64,000 nucleotides of DNA from Marinobacter sp. (GCA_022565395.1 JAIUMV010000004.1:1-64000); one strand, 5' to 3'. Numbered from the stretch's first letter, positions 39,996 to 50,208 are shown. Numbers and translations are program-made. Notes: generated by a model not told the origin, from the letters alone.

Positions 39996-40259
39996 AACCG
40001 AGACACAGGTTCCTTACAGTCAGTGCAGATCTGCCAGCAGATCCTGCTCCGTCAGCTCGCTGGCATTTTTGCCACCGGTAGACGACCACGGGACTAACGC
40101 TTCATATTAATTGCGCATGCATGTGGACATTAGGCCAGTGTACACCAGATTCAGAATCAACCGCTTGAACCTCCGGGTACAACAATCCCCTATGACGGGT
40201 CTCATCCTAAACTGCATACTGTAGCGCCCAAGACGTTTCGGGCAAGCTAGAGCCCCGCA

Positions 40260-41450
40260 TTACTGGTCAGCCAATACGGCGGCCAAGGCCTGTTGGATAT
40301 CAGCGATCAGGTCTGCCGGATCTTCCAGACCAACAGACAGGCGCAACATGCTGTCACTGATGCCACGGCGGGCCCGTTCCTCTGGGCTAAGACTGTGGTG
40401 GCTGGTGGTACAGGGTTGAGTAGCGAGGCTTTCCACCCCACCCAGGCTGGGGGCTAACAAAATCAGTTTGAGCTGGTCGGCCACCGCGCTGGTTTCAGCC
40501 CGGCTGGCAGCCAGTTCCAGGGTAAGCATTCCGCCAAAACCGCGCATCTGACGTGCCGCCAGGGCATGACCAGGGAAGTCTGCGAGGCCGGGATAATACA
40601 CCCGTTTCACCCTGGGATGCGCTGCCATAACCTCTGCCACCTGCTGAGCATTGCGATTATGTTCGCGCACCCGCACTACCAATGTACGCAAACTGCGGGA
40701 CAACAGCGCGGCTGTTTCCGGTGCCAGGGTCTGGCCCAGATTCTTGCGCCAGCTCCAGAGTGGTTTGAGCAGGGCAGCAGAACCCATCACCGCACCGGCG
40801 GTCAGGTCACTGTGGCCACCCAGATATTTGGTGGCACTGTGCACTACCAGATCAGCCCCCAAAGTCAGCGGTTGCTGATTGACCGGCGAGGCAAAGGTGT
40901 TGTCCACCAGCAACAGCGCCTGGTGCTGGTGCGCTTGCTGAGCCACCACCTGGATATCGAGGATTTCCAGGGTCGGATTGGCAGGCGTCTCCAGTAATAC
41001 CAGTTGACCAGGGCGCTGGCTAAGCAGCGCCGGCAGTTGCTCCTGCTCGCCCGCCAACAACCAGGTCACAGGAATCCCGAGCGCGGCACACTGATGGCTG
41101 AGAAACTCCATGGTGCCGCCGTAGAGATCACCCACACAGACAATACCTGCACGTCCGTGAGTCAGCAGGGTTGCCGAAATCGCGGCCATGCCGGCGGTGA
41201 AGGCCAGCGCTGCCTCGGCCTGTTCCAGGTCGGCCAGGGTATGTTCCAACGCTTGCAGGGTAGGGTTGGTACCGTACCGGGTATACAGATTGCCCTGGGC
41301 CCGCCCTTCCACCACCGCTTCCAATGCCGCGGTATTGGCAAAACGGAAGGTGGTGGTGTTGTATACCGGGGTATAGGGACTGCCGTGGGGATGATCGCCC
41401 TGACCACTGTGGATAACGCGGGTGGCGAGGGCCGTGTACTTGTCAGCCAT
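40260..41450 (-). CDS. Cys/Met-metabolism PLP-dependent enzyme
   Basis: This encodes 396 residues of the cystathionine gamma-synthase / gamma-lyase / methionine gamma-lyase superfamily. The PLP-binding lysine is K208 in SATKYLGGHSD, the partner-subunit tyrosine motif is YTRYGTNPT (about 56-64), and DNTFASP precedes the lysine. Family members differ only in a few residues, so synthase, lyase or O-acyl-homoserine sulfhydrylase cannot be decided. It begins 20 nt after the mnmE stop, so it is probably co-transcribed with it. Confidence 0.88.
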   Translation of the reverse strand: MADKYTALATRVIHSGQGDHPHGSPYTPVYNTTTFRFANTAALEAVVEGRAQGNLYTRYGTNPTLQALEHTLADLEQAEAALAFTAGMAAISATLLTHGRAGIVCVGDLYGGTMEFLSHQCAALGIPVTWLLAGEQEQLPALLSQRPGQLVLLETPANPTLEILDIQVVAQQAHQHQALLLVDNTFASPVNQQPLTLGADLVVHSATKYLGGHSDLTAGAVMGSAALLKPLWSWRKNLGQTLAPETAALLSRSLRTLVVRVREHNRNAQQVAEVMAAHPRVKRVYYPGLADFPGHALAARQMRGFGGMLTLELAASRAETSAVADQLKLILLAPSLGGVESLATQPCTTSHHSLSPEERARRGISDSMLRLSVGLEDPADLIADIQQALAAVLADQ

Positions 41451-41470
41451 GGCGGAGGCTCCAGTGGGGG

Positions 41471-42829
41471 TTATTTGCCGATACAGAAACTGCTGAAAAT
41501 CTTGCCCAGTAGATCATCGGGGGTAATGGCACCAGTGATTTCACCCAGAGCATCCTGCGCCAGACGCAGATCCTCAGCCAGCAGTTCACCCGCGCCGTAA
41601 CCCTGCAGCTGCGCCTGACCTTGCAACAGGAACTCCCGGGCACGCTCCAGCGCATCCAAGTGGCGACGGCGGGCGAGGAAGCCACCTTCGGTGGTGGTGG
41701 CGTAGCCCATACAGGCTTTCAGGTGCTCCCGCAGGCTGTCCAGGCCTTCCGTGGTTTTGGCCGCAAGGCGGATAATGGGGGTCTCCCCTTGCTCGCTCAG
41801 GCCCGGTGTTTCGCCGGACAGATCCACCTTGTTACGGATCACGGTGACCGGGGCATCGGCAGGTAACTGATCGATAAAATCCGGCCAGATGTCATGAGGG
41901 CTGAGTTTATCGGTGGTGGTGGCATCCACCATCAACAGAATACGGTCAGCCTGACGGATTTCCTCCCAGGCACGGGCGATACCAATCCGCTCTACTTCAT
42001 CCGGGCTGTCCCGTAAGCCGGCAGTATCAATAATGTGCAGCGGCATACCGTCAATATGGATATGTTCCCGCAAGACGTCCCGGGTGGTGCCTTCAATGGC
42101 GGTCACTATGGCGGCCTCACGACCGGCCAGGGCATTCAGCAGGCTGGACTTGCCGGCATTGGGGCGACCGGCAATCACCACCCGCATGCCTTCCCGCAGG
42201 ATACTACCCTGCTGGGCCTCCCCCATGACCTGAGCCAGGTCTTCCATAATGGCCTGCAGATCGTCAGCGACCTTGCCATCCGCCAGAAAATCGATTTCCT
42301 CCTCAGGAAAATCAATGGCGGCCTCAACATAGATACGCAACTGTGTCAGGGCTTCCACCAGCAATGCTATGCGACGTGAAAAAGCCCCCTGCAGTGAACG
42401 CATGGCACAACGAACGGCCTGCTCTGAGGTGCTCTCTATCAAATCGGCGATGGCTTCTGCCTGGGCCAGGTCCAGCTTGTCATTCAGGAAGGCACGTTCG
42501 GAAAACTCACCGGGCCGGGCCAGTCGTGCTCCTTGCTCGCAGACGGTTCGCAGCAACAGGTCAAGAATCACCGGGCCGCCATGCCCCTGCAACTCCAGCA
42601 CATCTTCGCCGGTAAAGGAGTGCGGATTGGCAAAAAACAGACCGATGCCCTGATCAATGATGTCCCCTGCTGAGCCGTAAAACGGACCGTAGTGGGCATA
42701 GCGGGGACGGGGTGTATGGCCCAGCAACCGGCTGGCAATGTCTGCGGCCTTGGGCCCGGACACCCGCACGATTCCGACCCCGGCTCGGCCGGGTGCAGTG
42801 GCAATTGCGGCAATAGTCTCGGTCATCAT
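41471..42829 (-). CDS. mnmE: tRNA modification GTPase MnmE
   Basis: This encodes 452 residues. An N-terminal tetrahydrofolate-binding domain ([22 protein letters not shown]) is followed by a helical domain that houses the G domain (Walker [11 protein letters not shown]2 TTRD, DTAGLR, NKVD). The invariant C-terminal CIGK ends the protein. It works with MnmG on U34 of tRNAs. A terminator separates it from yidC, so it has its own promoter there. Confidence 0.97.
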   Translation of the reverse strand: MMTETIAAIATAPGRAGVGIVRVSGPKAADIASRLLGHTPRPRYAHYGPFYGSAGDIIDQGIGLFFANPHSFTGEDVLELQGHGGPVILDLLLRTVCEQGARLARPGEFSERAFLNDKLDLAQAEAIADLIESTSEQAVRCAMRSLQGAFSRRIALLVEALTQLRIYVEAAIDFPEEEIDFLADGKVADDLQAIMEDLAQVMGEAQQGSILREGMRVVIAGRPNAGKSSLLNALAGREAAIVTAIEGTTRDVLREHIHIDGMPLHIIDTAGLRDSPDEVERIGIARAWEEIRQADRILLMVDATTTDKLSPHDIWPDFIDQLPADAPVTVIRNKVDLSGETPGLSEQGETPIIRLAAKTTEGLDSLREHLKACMGYATTTEGGFLARRRHLDALERAREFLLQGQAQLQGYGAGELLAEDLRLAQDALGEITGAITPDDLLGKIFSSFCIGK

Positions 42830-42844
42830 CCCTCCCGGAATGAA

Positions 42845-42868
42845 AGAAGGCCCCTTGCGGAGCCTTCT
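42845..42868 (-). terminator. Terminator between yidC and mnmE
   Basis: AGAAGGC (42845-42851) pairs with GCCTTCT (42862-42868), extended by two further pairs around a short loop. On the minus strand it ends in CTTTCATT. It follows the yidC stop by 26 nt. Confidence 0.6.
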
Positions 42869-42894
42869 GACAGGTCATTATGGTGCTGCCGTTA

Positions 42895-44610
42895 TCAGCG
42901 TTTCTTGGCAGCCATTTCCGCTTCAATCTTGCGGGTAATGTACCACTGCTGACCGATAGACAGAATGTTGTTCACCAGCCAGTAGAGTACCAGACCTGCC
43001 GGGAACCACAGGAAGAAGATGGTGAAAATGAAGGGCATCATTTTCATCACCTTGGCCTGAACTGGATCTGGCGGTGTCGGGTTCAGGCTCATCTGAATGA
43101 ACATACTGATGCCCATCAGGATCGGCAGAATAAAGTACGGGTCCATAACCGACAGGTCGTGAATCCACAGGAAGAAGGGGGCGTGACGCAGTTGCACGCT
43201 CTCAAACAGTACCCAGTACAGCGCGATAAATACGGGCATCTGCACCAGGATCGGCAGACAGCCACCGAGAGGGTTGATCTTCTCCCGCTTGTACAGAGCC
43301 ATCATTTCCTGCGACATACGCTGGCGATCATCACCGTGCAATTCCCGCAACCGCTGGAGCTGCGGCGCTACGGCCCGCATCTTCGCCATGGAACGATAGC
43401 TGGTGGCAGAAAGGTGGAAGAACACCGCCTTCACCAACACCGTAAGCAGAATAATGGCGACGCCCCAGTTGCCAACAATGCCATGGAACCAGTCCAGAAT
43501 GATGAACAACGGCAGAGCAATGAAGAACAGGAAGCCAAAGTCCACCGTGCGATGCAGGTTGGGGGCCAAAGGCTTCAGGCGATCAATGATTTTTGGACCG
43601 ACATAAGCGGTGGCCCCTGTTTCCATCGTCTCTCCGGGCTGTACAACCGTAGCCGGACTGACAAAGCCCATGACATGCAGGCCACCCCGTTGTGTGGTCT
43701 GGTACTGATGGGTCTGGTTGGGGTTGGGTACCCAGGCGCTGATGAAATAGTGCTGTAAAAATGCCAGCCAACCGCCCTGAACTGTCTGGTTGATGGGCGA
43801 GCGGCCGAGATCACGGAAGTCAAACTTCTCATAGGGATCATCAGGGGTGCTCAGCACCATGCCCAAATAGGCACCAAAACCCATGGTATTCTGGCTGGTG
43901 GGGTCGCCCGTGGTATCACGGACAATCTTGCCGGCAAAGTTGCCTTGCCATGTTGCGTCCGAGCGGTTATCGATAATATAGCGGACATCAATCTCGTAGC
44001 TGTCACGTTCGAAGGTGTAGCGTTTGGTGACGGTGATGCCGGTTTCGCTGGTGAATACCAGGTCGACCACCAGTTCATTCTCATTGTCACTGAGCACAAA
44101 AGCGTCAGCGCTGGTTTCATACACTGGTGCGGGGCCGTTACGGGTGCTGTCAAAACCGTCACGACCAATCAGTCCACTTTCCAAGACATAAGTATGGAAT
44201 TCATTGTTCTGTAGCAGAGCTAGAGGTTCACGGCTATTAAGTGACTGATTATACTGTAATAAATAAGCATTAATCAGATTTCCGCCAACCCGGTCAATGG
44301 TGATGTCGAAGACATCCGTGCGTACTCTGACCAACTTGTCACTGACGTCCGTTGATGCGTCTGCCGCTGACATGGATGACTGGCTGCGATCTTCAGGCGT
44401 TGCAAACTCTGCCGTATCGTCGCCAGCAACAGGACGCTGACCAGAAAGGTCAGGTGCTTCAAATTCACTGGCAGTCTGATCAATTGTGGTGATCTGTTCA
44501 GTTGGAGCCAGACGTTGAGTTGGCTGGTTGTAGTCTTCATTCCAGGCCAGTACAAGAAGGTAACTGACTACGGCAAGACCTGCCCACAGAAGTACGCGTT
44601 GAATATCCAT
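42895..44610 (-). CDS. yidC: Membrane protein insertase YidC
   Basis: This encodes 571 residues from the ATG at 44610 (MDIQRVLLWAGLAVVSYLLVLAWN), the typical Gram-negative start. A first helix is followed by the large periplasmic beta-sandwich (about 60-340) and the conserved five-helix insertase core (IILLTVLVKAVFFHLSATSYRSMAKM, GGCLPILVQMPVFIALYWVL). The C-terminus is basic. It inserts Fo c and other inner-membrane proteins. It starts 4 nt after yidD. Confidence 0.97.
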   Translation of the reverse strand: MDIQRVLLWAGLAVVSYLLVLAWNEDYNQPTQRLAPTEQITTIDQTASEFEAPDLSGQRPVAGDDTAEFATPEDRSQSSMSAADASTDVSDKLVRVRTDVFDITIDRVGGNLINAYLLQYNQSLNSREPLALLQNNEFHTYVLESGLIGRDGFDSTRNGPAPVYETSADAFVLSDNENELVVDLVFTSETGITVTKRYTFERDSYEIDVRYIIDNRSDATWQGNFAGKIVRDTTGDPTSQNTMGFGAYLGMVLSTPDDPYEKFDFRDLGRSPINQTVQGGWLAFLQHYFISAWVPNPNQTHQYQTTQRGGLHVMGFVSPATVVQPGETMETGATAYVGPKIIDRLKPLAPNLHRTVDFGFLFFIALPLFIILDWFHGIVGNWGVAIILLTVLVKAVFFHLSATSYRSMAKMRAVAPQLQRLRELHGDDRQRMSQEMMALYKREKINPLGGCLPILVQMPVFIALYWVLFESVQLRHAPFFLWIHDLSVMDPYFILPILMGISMFIQMSLNPTPPDPVQAKVMKMMPFIFTIFFLWFPAGLVLYWLVNNILSIGQQWYITRKIEAEMAAKKR

Positions 44611-44614
44611 AGAC

Positions 44615-44914
44615 TCAGTGTGTTCGCTGGTTATCGTTGATCTGATCGTGTGCCTTGTGGCAGTCACAATCTGCGTGTGATTCAGGGTGTTGCTGATCGG
44701 CCGTACCCGGCACGGGATCATAGCCGCCTGGCGACCAGGGGTGACATCTTAGCAGACGTCGGACAGCAAGGTATGTACCTTTGATGGCACCGTGATGTTG
44801 AATGGCTTCAAGGGCATAGGTCGAGCAGGTCGGATAGTGACGGCAGTGAGGTGCCATAAGAGGACTGATGGCGTACTGATAGAAACGTATAGGTAAGAGC
44901 AGGAGCCGGCGCAT
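44615..44914 (-). CDS. yidD: Membrane protein insertion efficiency factor YidD
   Basis: This encodes 99 residues. The YidD core is intact: [32 protein letters not shown] and [12 protein letters not shown], with the conserved cysteines. The C-terminal 25 residues are His/Asp/Asn-rich and probably disordered. It has an amphipathic inner-membrane association. It lies 4 nt from both rnpA and yidC. Confidence 0.95.
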   Translation of the reverse strand: MRRLLLLPIRFYQYAISPLMAPHCRHYPTCSTYALEAIQHHGAIKGTYLAVRRLLRCHPWSPGGYDPVPGTADQQHPESHADCDCHKAHDQINDNQRTH

Positions 44915-44918
44915 GGGT

Positions 44919-45317
44919 TTACCCCCCTGGAGTACCTGTCTCCGTAATCGGTGGTAACTGGCTGTGCAGTGCTTTCCGTTTCAGCCGACGCCAGAGCTCG
45001 TCAAGCAGTTGTCGAAGCTCGATGTTATCCAGTGTCATCAGCCCTTGGCGGCCTAACACAACGATATCCAGATTCGGTAGCTCGGCTTGGTGGCGAAAGC
45101 TTTCTCTGACCAGTCGCTTGACACGATTACGCTGTACGGCGAGTTTCAGGTTTTTCTTGGAAAAAACCAGACCGACCCTGGCACACCCGAATTCATTGGG
45201 TGTTGCCAGGATCAGCAAGTGCTTATGGGGCACCCTGAGTACTGCATTGCTGAAAACACCACTGAAATCTTTCGGTTTCAACAGGCGAGCGGTCTTTGGA
45301 AACCCGAAGCCAGGCAT
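44919..45317 (-). CDS. rnpA: Ribonuclease P protein component
   Basis: This encodes 132 residues. The start [22 protein letters not shown] and the RNR signature ([17 protein letters not shown]) identify the protein subunit that helps the RNase P RNA mature tRNA 5' ends. It is a little longer than usual at the C-terminus. It follows rpmH by 27 nt in one operon. Confidence 0.96.
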   Translation of the reverse strand: MPGFGFPKTARLLKPKDFSGVFSNAVLRVPHKHLLILATPNEFGCARVGLVFSKKNLKLAVQRNRVKRLVRESFRHQAELPNLDIVVLGRQGLMTLDNIELRQLLDELWRRLKRKALHSQLPPITETGTPGG

Positions 45318-45344
45318 TTCAGCAAGGACTGCTTAAGCTTGGGC

Positions 45345-45479
45345 TTAGGCAGACAGACGCGCGCGACCTTTTGCACGGCGACGAGACAGCACTTTGCGGC
45401 CGTTGGCAGTTGCCATACGAGCACGGAAGCCGTGAACACGCTTGCGCTTCAGGACGCTGGGTTGAAAAGTTCTTTTCAT
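45345..45479 (-). CDS. rpmH: Ribosomal protein bL34
   Basis: This encodes 44 residues beginning [20 protein letters not shown] and ending GRARLSA, the standard L34 sequence. It is too short for many gene finders but unmistakable. It is the first gene of rpmH-rnpA-yidD-yidC, with a good promoter upstream at 45569-45597. Confidence 0.97.
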   Translation of the reverse strand: MKRTFQPSVLKRKRVHGFRARMATANGRKVLSRRRAKGRARLSA

Positions 45480-45568
45480 GATCTTGGTCTCACACTGATG
45501 TTGTGACGGTATACGGTGTTTCTTGCGACCTGATTGGCTGCAAAATGAACAATCGAAATAGGAGCGGC

Positions 45569-45597
45569 ATTCTAGTCAAATCAGCGGTGGAATTCAA
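45569..45597 (-). promoter_or_regulatory. Sigma70 promoter of rpmH
   Basis: On the minus strand TTGAAT (45592-45597), a 17-nt spacer and TAGAAT (45569-45574) form a near-consensus promoter. Transcription would start near 45562, giving a leader of about 80 nt. Confidence 0.7.
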
Positions 45598-45719
45598 CGG
45601 TTAGTGTGAGTGAGGGTTGAATTTTCGGTCAGTACCTTGTGTTTTCGGGATACTGGGCTGGACGGGACCTTAGCCTTATCTGCTGGTCAATGGCGGAAAA
45701 GGCCTTGGTCAACAGCTAG

Positions 45720-46080
45720 GTAATTAAATTAGAAAGGTCTTTTTAGAAATCTCTTTGAAGATTACTACTGTTGTTATTAGGCCATCACTTTTCTGTGGAT
45801 ACAGGGATTTTTCAAAATAAAATCATGATGTTGTTTAAATGACAACCTGGTAGAGAACTGCCCCTGAGCACTGTGGGTAAGTGTCATTGGAATTGTGTAT
45901 AACCTGGCGTCAGCGTCGAGGGACTGAATCATGCAACGGTTGTTTGCAGTTTCTCCACAGTGCCCAGGGGTGTTCGTCAACAAGCCCCTGTGGATAACTT
46001 CCTGCAATTTATTTTCTGTACACAAGCCTGTAGGTAACTCAGTAATTTTATGAAAAATATAACGAAAGATTTCCACAGGG
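45720..46080. other. oriC: Likely chromosomal origin oriC with DnaA-box cluster
   Basis: This non-coding stretch between rpmH and dnaA has an AT-rich part (45720-45790) followed by many DnaA boxes. Perfect ones are TGTGTATAA at 45894-45902 and TGTGGATAA at 45989-45997. One-mismatch ones are TGTGGATAC at 45794-45802, TGTGGGTAA at 45872-45880, TTCTCCACA at 45951-45959 and ATTTCCACA near 46067-46076. Further weak ones lie near 46018 and 46030. The layout matches Pseudomonas-type origins. The AT-rich side is the probable unwinding element. The 45480-45720 interval carries only the rpmH leader and promoter. Confidence 0.8.
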
Positions 46081-46105
46081 TGTTTATGACTGCCTAGAAA
46101 GGGCT

Positions 46106-46133
46106 TTTACTTGGCCGGTCCGAGGGGTAGAAT
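46106..46133 (+). promoter_or_regulatory. Candidate dnaA promoter
   Basis: TTTACT (46106-46111), a 16-nt spacer and TAGAAT (46128-46133) lie directly after the DnaA-box cluster. Transcription would start near 46140, about 66 nt before the GTG start. The adjacency to DnaA boxes would permit autoregulation. Confidence 0.5.
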
Positions 46134-46206
46134 TCTTGGTCTTTCGAAGGCTCGACCGCCGAGTCGACTACGATTACATCACCCTTTCCATCGGAGGCAG
46201 GCCCGC

Positions 46207-47667
46207 GTGCCACAGAATCTATGGCATCAATGTCTTGAGGTGTTGCGGGATGAGTTTCCGGCGCAGCAGTTCAATACCTGGTTAAGGCCCCTGCAGTCCG
46301 ACCATACAGATGGTCAATTGCTGCTGTTCGCACCGAACCGCTTTGTGCTGGACTGGGTGAATCAGAAGTATCTGCATCGTATAGAAGAAGTGCTGAAAGA
46401 AATTGGTGGCGGACAGGCACCCCGGATCAACATGCGGGTCGGATCGGCGCCCCGTATTAAAGAGGCGGTTGAACCCGTTCCGCGTTCAGTGCCATCCACG
46501 CGGATACAGTTGGACGTGGCGGCAACAGTGTCTGATGAAGAGCAAGGCGTGGCGGCAAGCTCAAGCCGTCAGGCTGAGCGTTTCAGCAGCCATCAACAGA
46601 ACAGCCAGGCCCGCCGGTCAGTGCAGGTGGAAGGGGATATCAAGCATCAGAGTTTCCTTAATGAAGGTTTCACTTTTGATACCTTTGTTGAGGGTAAGTC
46701 CAACCAGCTGGCCCGGGCTGCTTCCATGCAAGTGGCGGAGAATCCTGGTGGTGCCTACAATCCCCTGTTTCTGTACGGTGGCGTCGGATTGGGTAAGACG
46801 CACCTGATGCACGCTATTGGTAATGAAATTGTGCGGCGCAACCCTCGGGCCAAGGTGGCTTATCTGCGTTCCGAACGGTTTGTGGCGGATATGGTCAAGG
46901 CCTTGCAGCTCAATGCCATCAACGAGTTCAAGCGCTATTATCGCTCGGTGGACGCCTTGTTGATCGACGATATCCAGTTTTTTGCCCGCAAGGAACGCTC
47001 TCAGGAAGAGTTTTTCCACACTTTTAACGCCTTGTTGGAAGGTGGTCAGCAGGTCATTGTCACCTGTGACCGCTTTCCCAAGGAAATTGCTGACATGGAA
47101 GAGCGTCTGAAGTCCCGTTTCGGCTGGGGCTTGACGGTGATGGTGGAGCCGCCGGAGCTGGAAACCCGGGTGGCCATTCTGATGAAGAAAGCTGAGCAGT
47201 CCAATGTTAAGCTCAGTAGTGAGGCGGCGTTTTTCATTGCGCAAAAAATTCGCTCTAACGTACGAGAGCTTGAGGGCGCGCTACGTCTGGTGATAGCGAA
47301 TGCTCACTTCACAGGCCAGGATATTACTCCGCCCTTTATCAGGGAGAGCTTGAAGGATTTGTTGGCGCTGCATGAAAAGCAGGTCAGTATCGACAATATT
47401 CAGCGTACCGTGGCGGAGTATTACAAGATAAAGGTGGCGGACCTTTTGTCGAAACGGCGTACCCGTTCGGTAACTCGGCCGCGCCAGGTCGCCATGGCGC
47501 TGGCCAAGGAGCTGACCAATCACAGCCTGCCGGAAATAGGCGATGCCTTTGGTGGTCGCGATCACACCACCGTGTTGCATGCCTGTAAGAAAATAGTTGA
47601 GTTGCAGGAAACTGACCCGGGCATCCGGGAAGACTACCAGAATTTTATGAGGCTGCTGACCACCTGA
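46207..47667 (+). CDS. dnaA: Chromosomal replication initiator DnaA
   Basis: This encodes 486 residues from the GTG at 46207, which has GGAGG about 9 nt upstream. The frame is open back to 46111, but that part is non-conserved leader. Domain I ([25 protein letters not shown]) is followed by a Gln/Ser-rich linker, then the AAA+ domain with Walker [10 protein letters not shown] and Walker [10 protein letters not shown]. The last is the DNA-binding domain with [16 protein letters not shown]. It opens oriC. It is the first gene of the dnaA-dnaN-kinase-recF-gyrB cluster. Confidence 0.97.
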   Translation: MPQNLWHQCLEVLRDEFPAQQFNTWLRPLQSDHTDGQLLLFAPNRFVLDWVNQKYLHRIEEVLKEIGGGQAPRINMRVGSAPRIKEAVEPVPRSVPSTRIQLDVAATVSDEEQGVAASSSRQAERFSSHQQNSQARRSVQVEGDIKHQSFLNEGFTFDTFVEGKSNQLARAASMQVAENPGGAYNPLFLYGGVGLGKTHLMHAIGNEIVRRNPRAKVAYLRSERFVADMVKALQLNAINEFKRYYRSVDALLIDDIQFFARKERSQEEFFHTFNALLEGGQQVIVTCDRFPKEIADMEERLKSRFGWGLTVMVEPPELETRVAILMKKAEQSNVKLSSEAAFFIAQKIRSNVRELEGALRLVIANAHFTGQDITPPFIRESLKDLLALHEKQVSIDNIQRTVAEYYKIKVADLLSKRRTRSVTRPRQVAMALAKELTNHSLPEIGDAFGGRDHTTVLHACKKIVELQETDPGIREDYQNFMRLLTT

Positions 47668-47728
47668 CGGGGGGGTCAAAGGCTACTGATCAAACCTGTA
47701 CCCATAAACAGCGTGATAGAAGAGTGCC

Positions 47729-48832
47729 ATGAAACTGACCATCAGCCGTGAGTCCCTGTTAACGCCGCTGCAGTCCATTGCCGGTGTTGTGGAAAAGAAG
47801 CAGACCATGCCGGTGCTATCCAATGTGTTACTGGCTGCGGAGGGTAATTGCCTGACGCTGACAGGTACTAATATGGAAGTGGAGTTGGTGGGTCGGGTGC
47901 AGCCCGTTCATGTTGACCAGCCGGGTCGGATTACGGTACCTGCCCGTAAACTGGCGGATATCTGTCGTGCCCTGGGGGATGATGCTCCTATTGAATTGCT
48001 GGTACAGGGTGACCGGCTGCAGGTTAAATGTGGCGCCAGTAGTTTCACCCTTTCAACCTTGCCGGCGGAACATTTCCCCAATGTAGAAGACGAGCCAGAG
48101 AGCTTCCGCCTGGAAATGTCCCAATCCGATCTGGGCAGAATGCTGGATGCGACCGCCTTTGCCATGGCGCAGCAGGATGTACGTTACTATCTCAACGGAC
48201 TGCTACTGGAAGTTGGCGAAGATCATCTGCGCACGGTAGCTACCGACGGCCACCGGTTGGCCTTGGCAGAGCAAAAACTGGCAACAGGTATTGCTGAACA
48301 GCGCCAGGTGATTGTGCCGCGCAAGGGTGTGCTGGAACTGTCCCGTTTGCTGGATGACGTGGATACCCCTGTGGTGTTGGTGATTGGCGACAATCACCTG
48401 CGGGCCACAGTGGGCAGCTATACCTTTACCTCGAAGCTGATTGAAGGCAAGTTTCCGGACTACCAGCGGGTTATCCCCCGTAACGGGGACAAGGTGGTGT
48501 TTGCTGACCGGGCCAGCTTGAAAAATACCCTGCAACGGGCCGCCATTCTGTCTCATGAGAATATTCGTGGTGTCCGCTTGAGCTTGTCCAGTGGCGAATT
48601 GCGGGTGTTTGCCAATAACCCCGATCAGGAACAGGCCGAAGATTCGTTGTCCGTGGATTATCAGGGCGAATCCTTGCAAATCGGCTTCAATGTGGTTTAC
48701 CTGGTTGATGTCATGAATGCATTGAACAATGATCAGGTAAAAATAACGCTGTCCAACGCCAATAGCAGTGCGCTGATTGAGGCCCAAAATGACGATGGCT
48801 GCCTGTATGTCGTGATGCCGATGCGACTGTAA
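47729..48832 (+). CDS. dnaN: DNA polymerase III sliding clamp beta
   Basis: This encodes 367 residues starting MKLTISRESLLTPLQSIAGVVEKKQTMPVLSN and ending YVVMPMRL, as in nearly all gammaproteobacterial clamps. Three similar clamp domains form a dimeric ring that tethers the polymerase. It follows dnaA by 61 nt. Confidence 0.98.
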   Translation: MKLTISRESLLTPLQSIAGVVEKKQTMPVLSNVLLAAEGNCLTLTGTNMEVELVGRVQPVHVDQPGRITVPARKLADICRALGDDAPIELLVQGDRLQVKCGASSFTLSTLPAEHFPNVEDEPESFRLEMSQSDLGRMLDATAFAMAQQDVRYYLNGLLLEVGEDHLRTVATDGHRLALAEQKLATGIAEQRQVIVPRKGVLELSRLLDDVDTPVVLVIGDNHLRATVGSYTFTSKLIEGKFPDYQRVIPRNGDKVVFADRASLKNTLQRAAILSHENIRGVRLSLSSGELRVFANNPDQEQAEDSLSVDYQGESLQIGFNVVYLVDVMNALNNDQVKITLSNANSSALIEAQNDDGCLYVVMPMRL

Positions 48833-48900
48833 AGTAGATGGTATTAGCGGTATCCACGCCACAGGCTGGTAGCACAGGCCATGAGAAAAGGTCAGGGAAT

Positions 48901-50172
48901 ATGAGTGTAGTCATCAACAGTATCAAAGGCGCGCTGCGTATCGGCCAGACGGTATCGGTGATTGGCCGCGCGGGGATCAACTGGGCCATGGGCGACAGGC
49001 CACCGGCACCACGTCTGCTGCGTCAGACCTTTGAAAATCTGGGCGCGACCTACATCAAGTTAGGGCAGTTCATTGCCAGCTCGCCAACCTTTTTCCCCAA
49101 AGCCTACGTTGAAGAGTTCCAGTACTGCCTGGATCAGACGCCGGCACTGCCTTTCGGTGTCATGCGACGGATTCTGTTGGAAGAGCTGGGTCGGCCACTA
49201 GACCAGGTCTATGCGGAGATCGATCCCCTGCCCCTGGCCTCGGCGTCTATTGCACAGGTTCATGCGGCGAAACTGATCACCGGCGAAGACGTGGTCATCA
49301 AGATTCAGAAGCCGGGGGTGGAAAACATCCTGTTGACGGACCTCAACTTCCTTTATGTGTCCGCCAAGATTCTTGAGACCCTGGCACCAAAACTGTCCTG
49401 GACCTCAATGTCAGGCATTGTGGAAGAGATCCAGCGCACCATGATGGAAGAATGTGATTTCATCAAGGAAGCCAACAACCTCAGAATCTTTCGCAACTTT
49501 TTGCAGACGACTCATAATGAAGAGGCCACCGTGCCTCAGGTCTATGAGCACTGCAGCACAAGGCGCGTATTGACCATGGAACGTTTTTACGGTGTTCCCT
49601 TAACGGATCTGGACAGTATCCGTGGCTATGCCCGGGACCCGGAGCGCACGCTGATTACTGCTATGAACACTTGGTTTGCCAGCCTGACCCAGTGTGAATT
49701 TTTCCATGCCGATGTGCATGCGGGCAATCTCATGGTGTTGACGGATGGCCGGGTAGGCTTCATTGATTTTGGTATTGTCGGGCGGATTCGTCCGTCAACC
49801 TGGCAGGCCGTATCAGACTTTATCTCTGCCGTAATGGTGGGGAATTTTGATGCCATGGCCGATGCCATGTCGCGCATTGGGGTGACCAAGGAGGCGGTTA
49901 ACACCGACGCGCTGGCGGCAGATTTGCGTAAACTCTACCAGCAGATGGACGGTATGGTGCCTGATCACCAGCCTTATCAGGCCGATCAGGCAGATGATGA
50001 CGTCAATAATATCCTGCTCGATATTGTGCGCATCGGGGAAGACCATGGTCTGCACTTTCCGCGGGAGTTTGCGTTGCTGCTGAAACAGTTCCTCTATTTC
50101 GACCGCTACGTTCATATCCTCGCGCCAGAGATGGATGTGTTTATGGATGAACGCCTTAACCTGCTGCATTAA
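48901..50172 (+). CDS. ABC1/UbiB-family atypical kinase-like protein
   Basis: This encodes 423 residues from the ATG at 48901, which has CAGGG upstream. The ABC1/ADCK signatures are all present: the KxGQ-type YIKLGQFIAS, the ASIAQVHAAKL loop, the lysine in VVIKIQKPGV, ECDFIKEANN, the catalytic FHADVHAGNLMVL and FIDFG. It lacks the C-terminal membrane helices of UbiB, so it is probably a soluble homologue. Members support ubiquinone or lipid metabolism. It lies between dnaN and recF, which are usually adjacent. Confidence 0.88.
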   Translation: MSVVINSIKGALRIGQTVSVIGRAGINWAMGDRPPAPRLLRQTFENLGATYIKLGQFIASSPTFFPKAYVEEFQYCLDQTPALPFGVMRRILLEELGRPLDQVYAEIDPLPLASASIAQVHAAKLITGEDVVIKIQKPGVENILLTDLNFLYVSAKILETLAPKLSWTSMSGIVEEIQRTMMEECDFIKEANNLRIFRNFLQTTHNEEATVPQVYEHCSTRRVLTMERFYGVPLTDLDSIRGYARDPERTLITAMNTWFASLTQCEFFHADVHAGNLMVLTDGRVGFIDFGIVGRIRPSTWQAVSDFISAVMVGNFDAMADAMSRIGVTKEAVNTDALAADLRKLYQQMDGMVPDHQPYQADQADDDVNNILLDIVRIGEDHGLHFPREFALLLKQFLYFDRYVHILAPEMDVFMDERLNLLH

Positions 50173-50208
50173 GCGCCCGTGGCCATGCGAGGTTAGTTAC
50201 TCGACTCA

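Noticed and set aside
46108-46195. The leader before dnaA contains a piece (GGTAGAATTCTTGG) like eukaryotic 18S rRNA.
   Set aside because: The match is short, and the stretch is explained by a promoter -10 (TAGAAT) and the dnaA leader.
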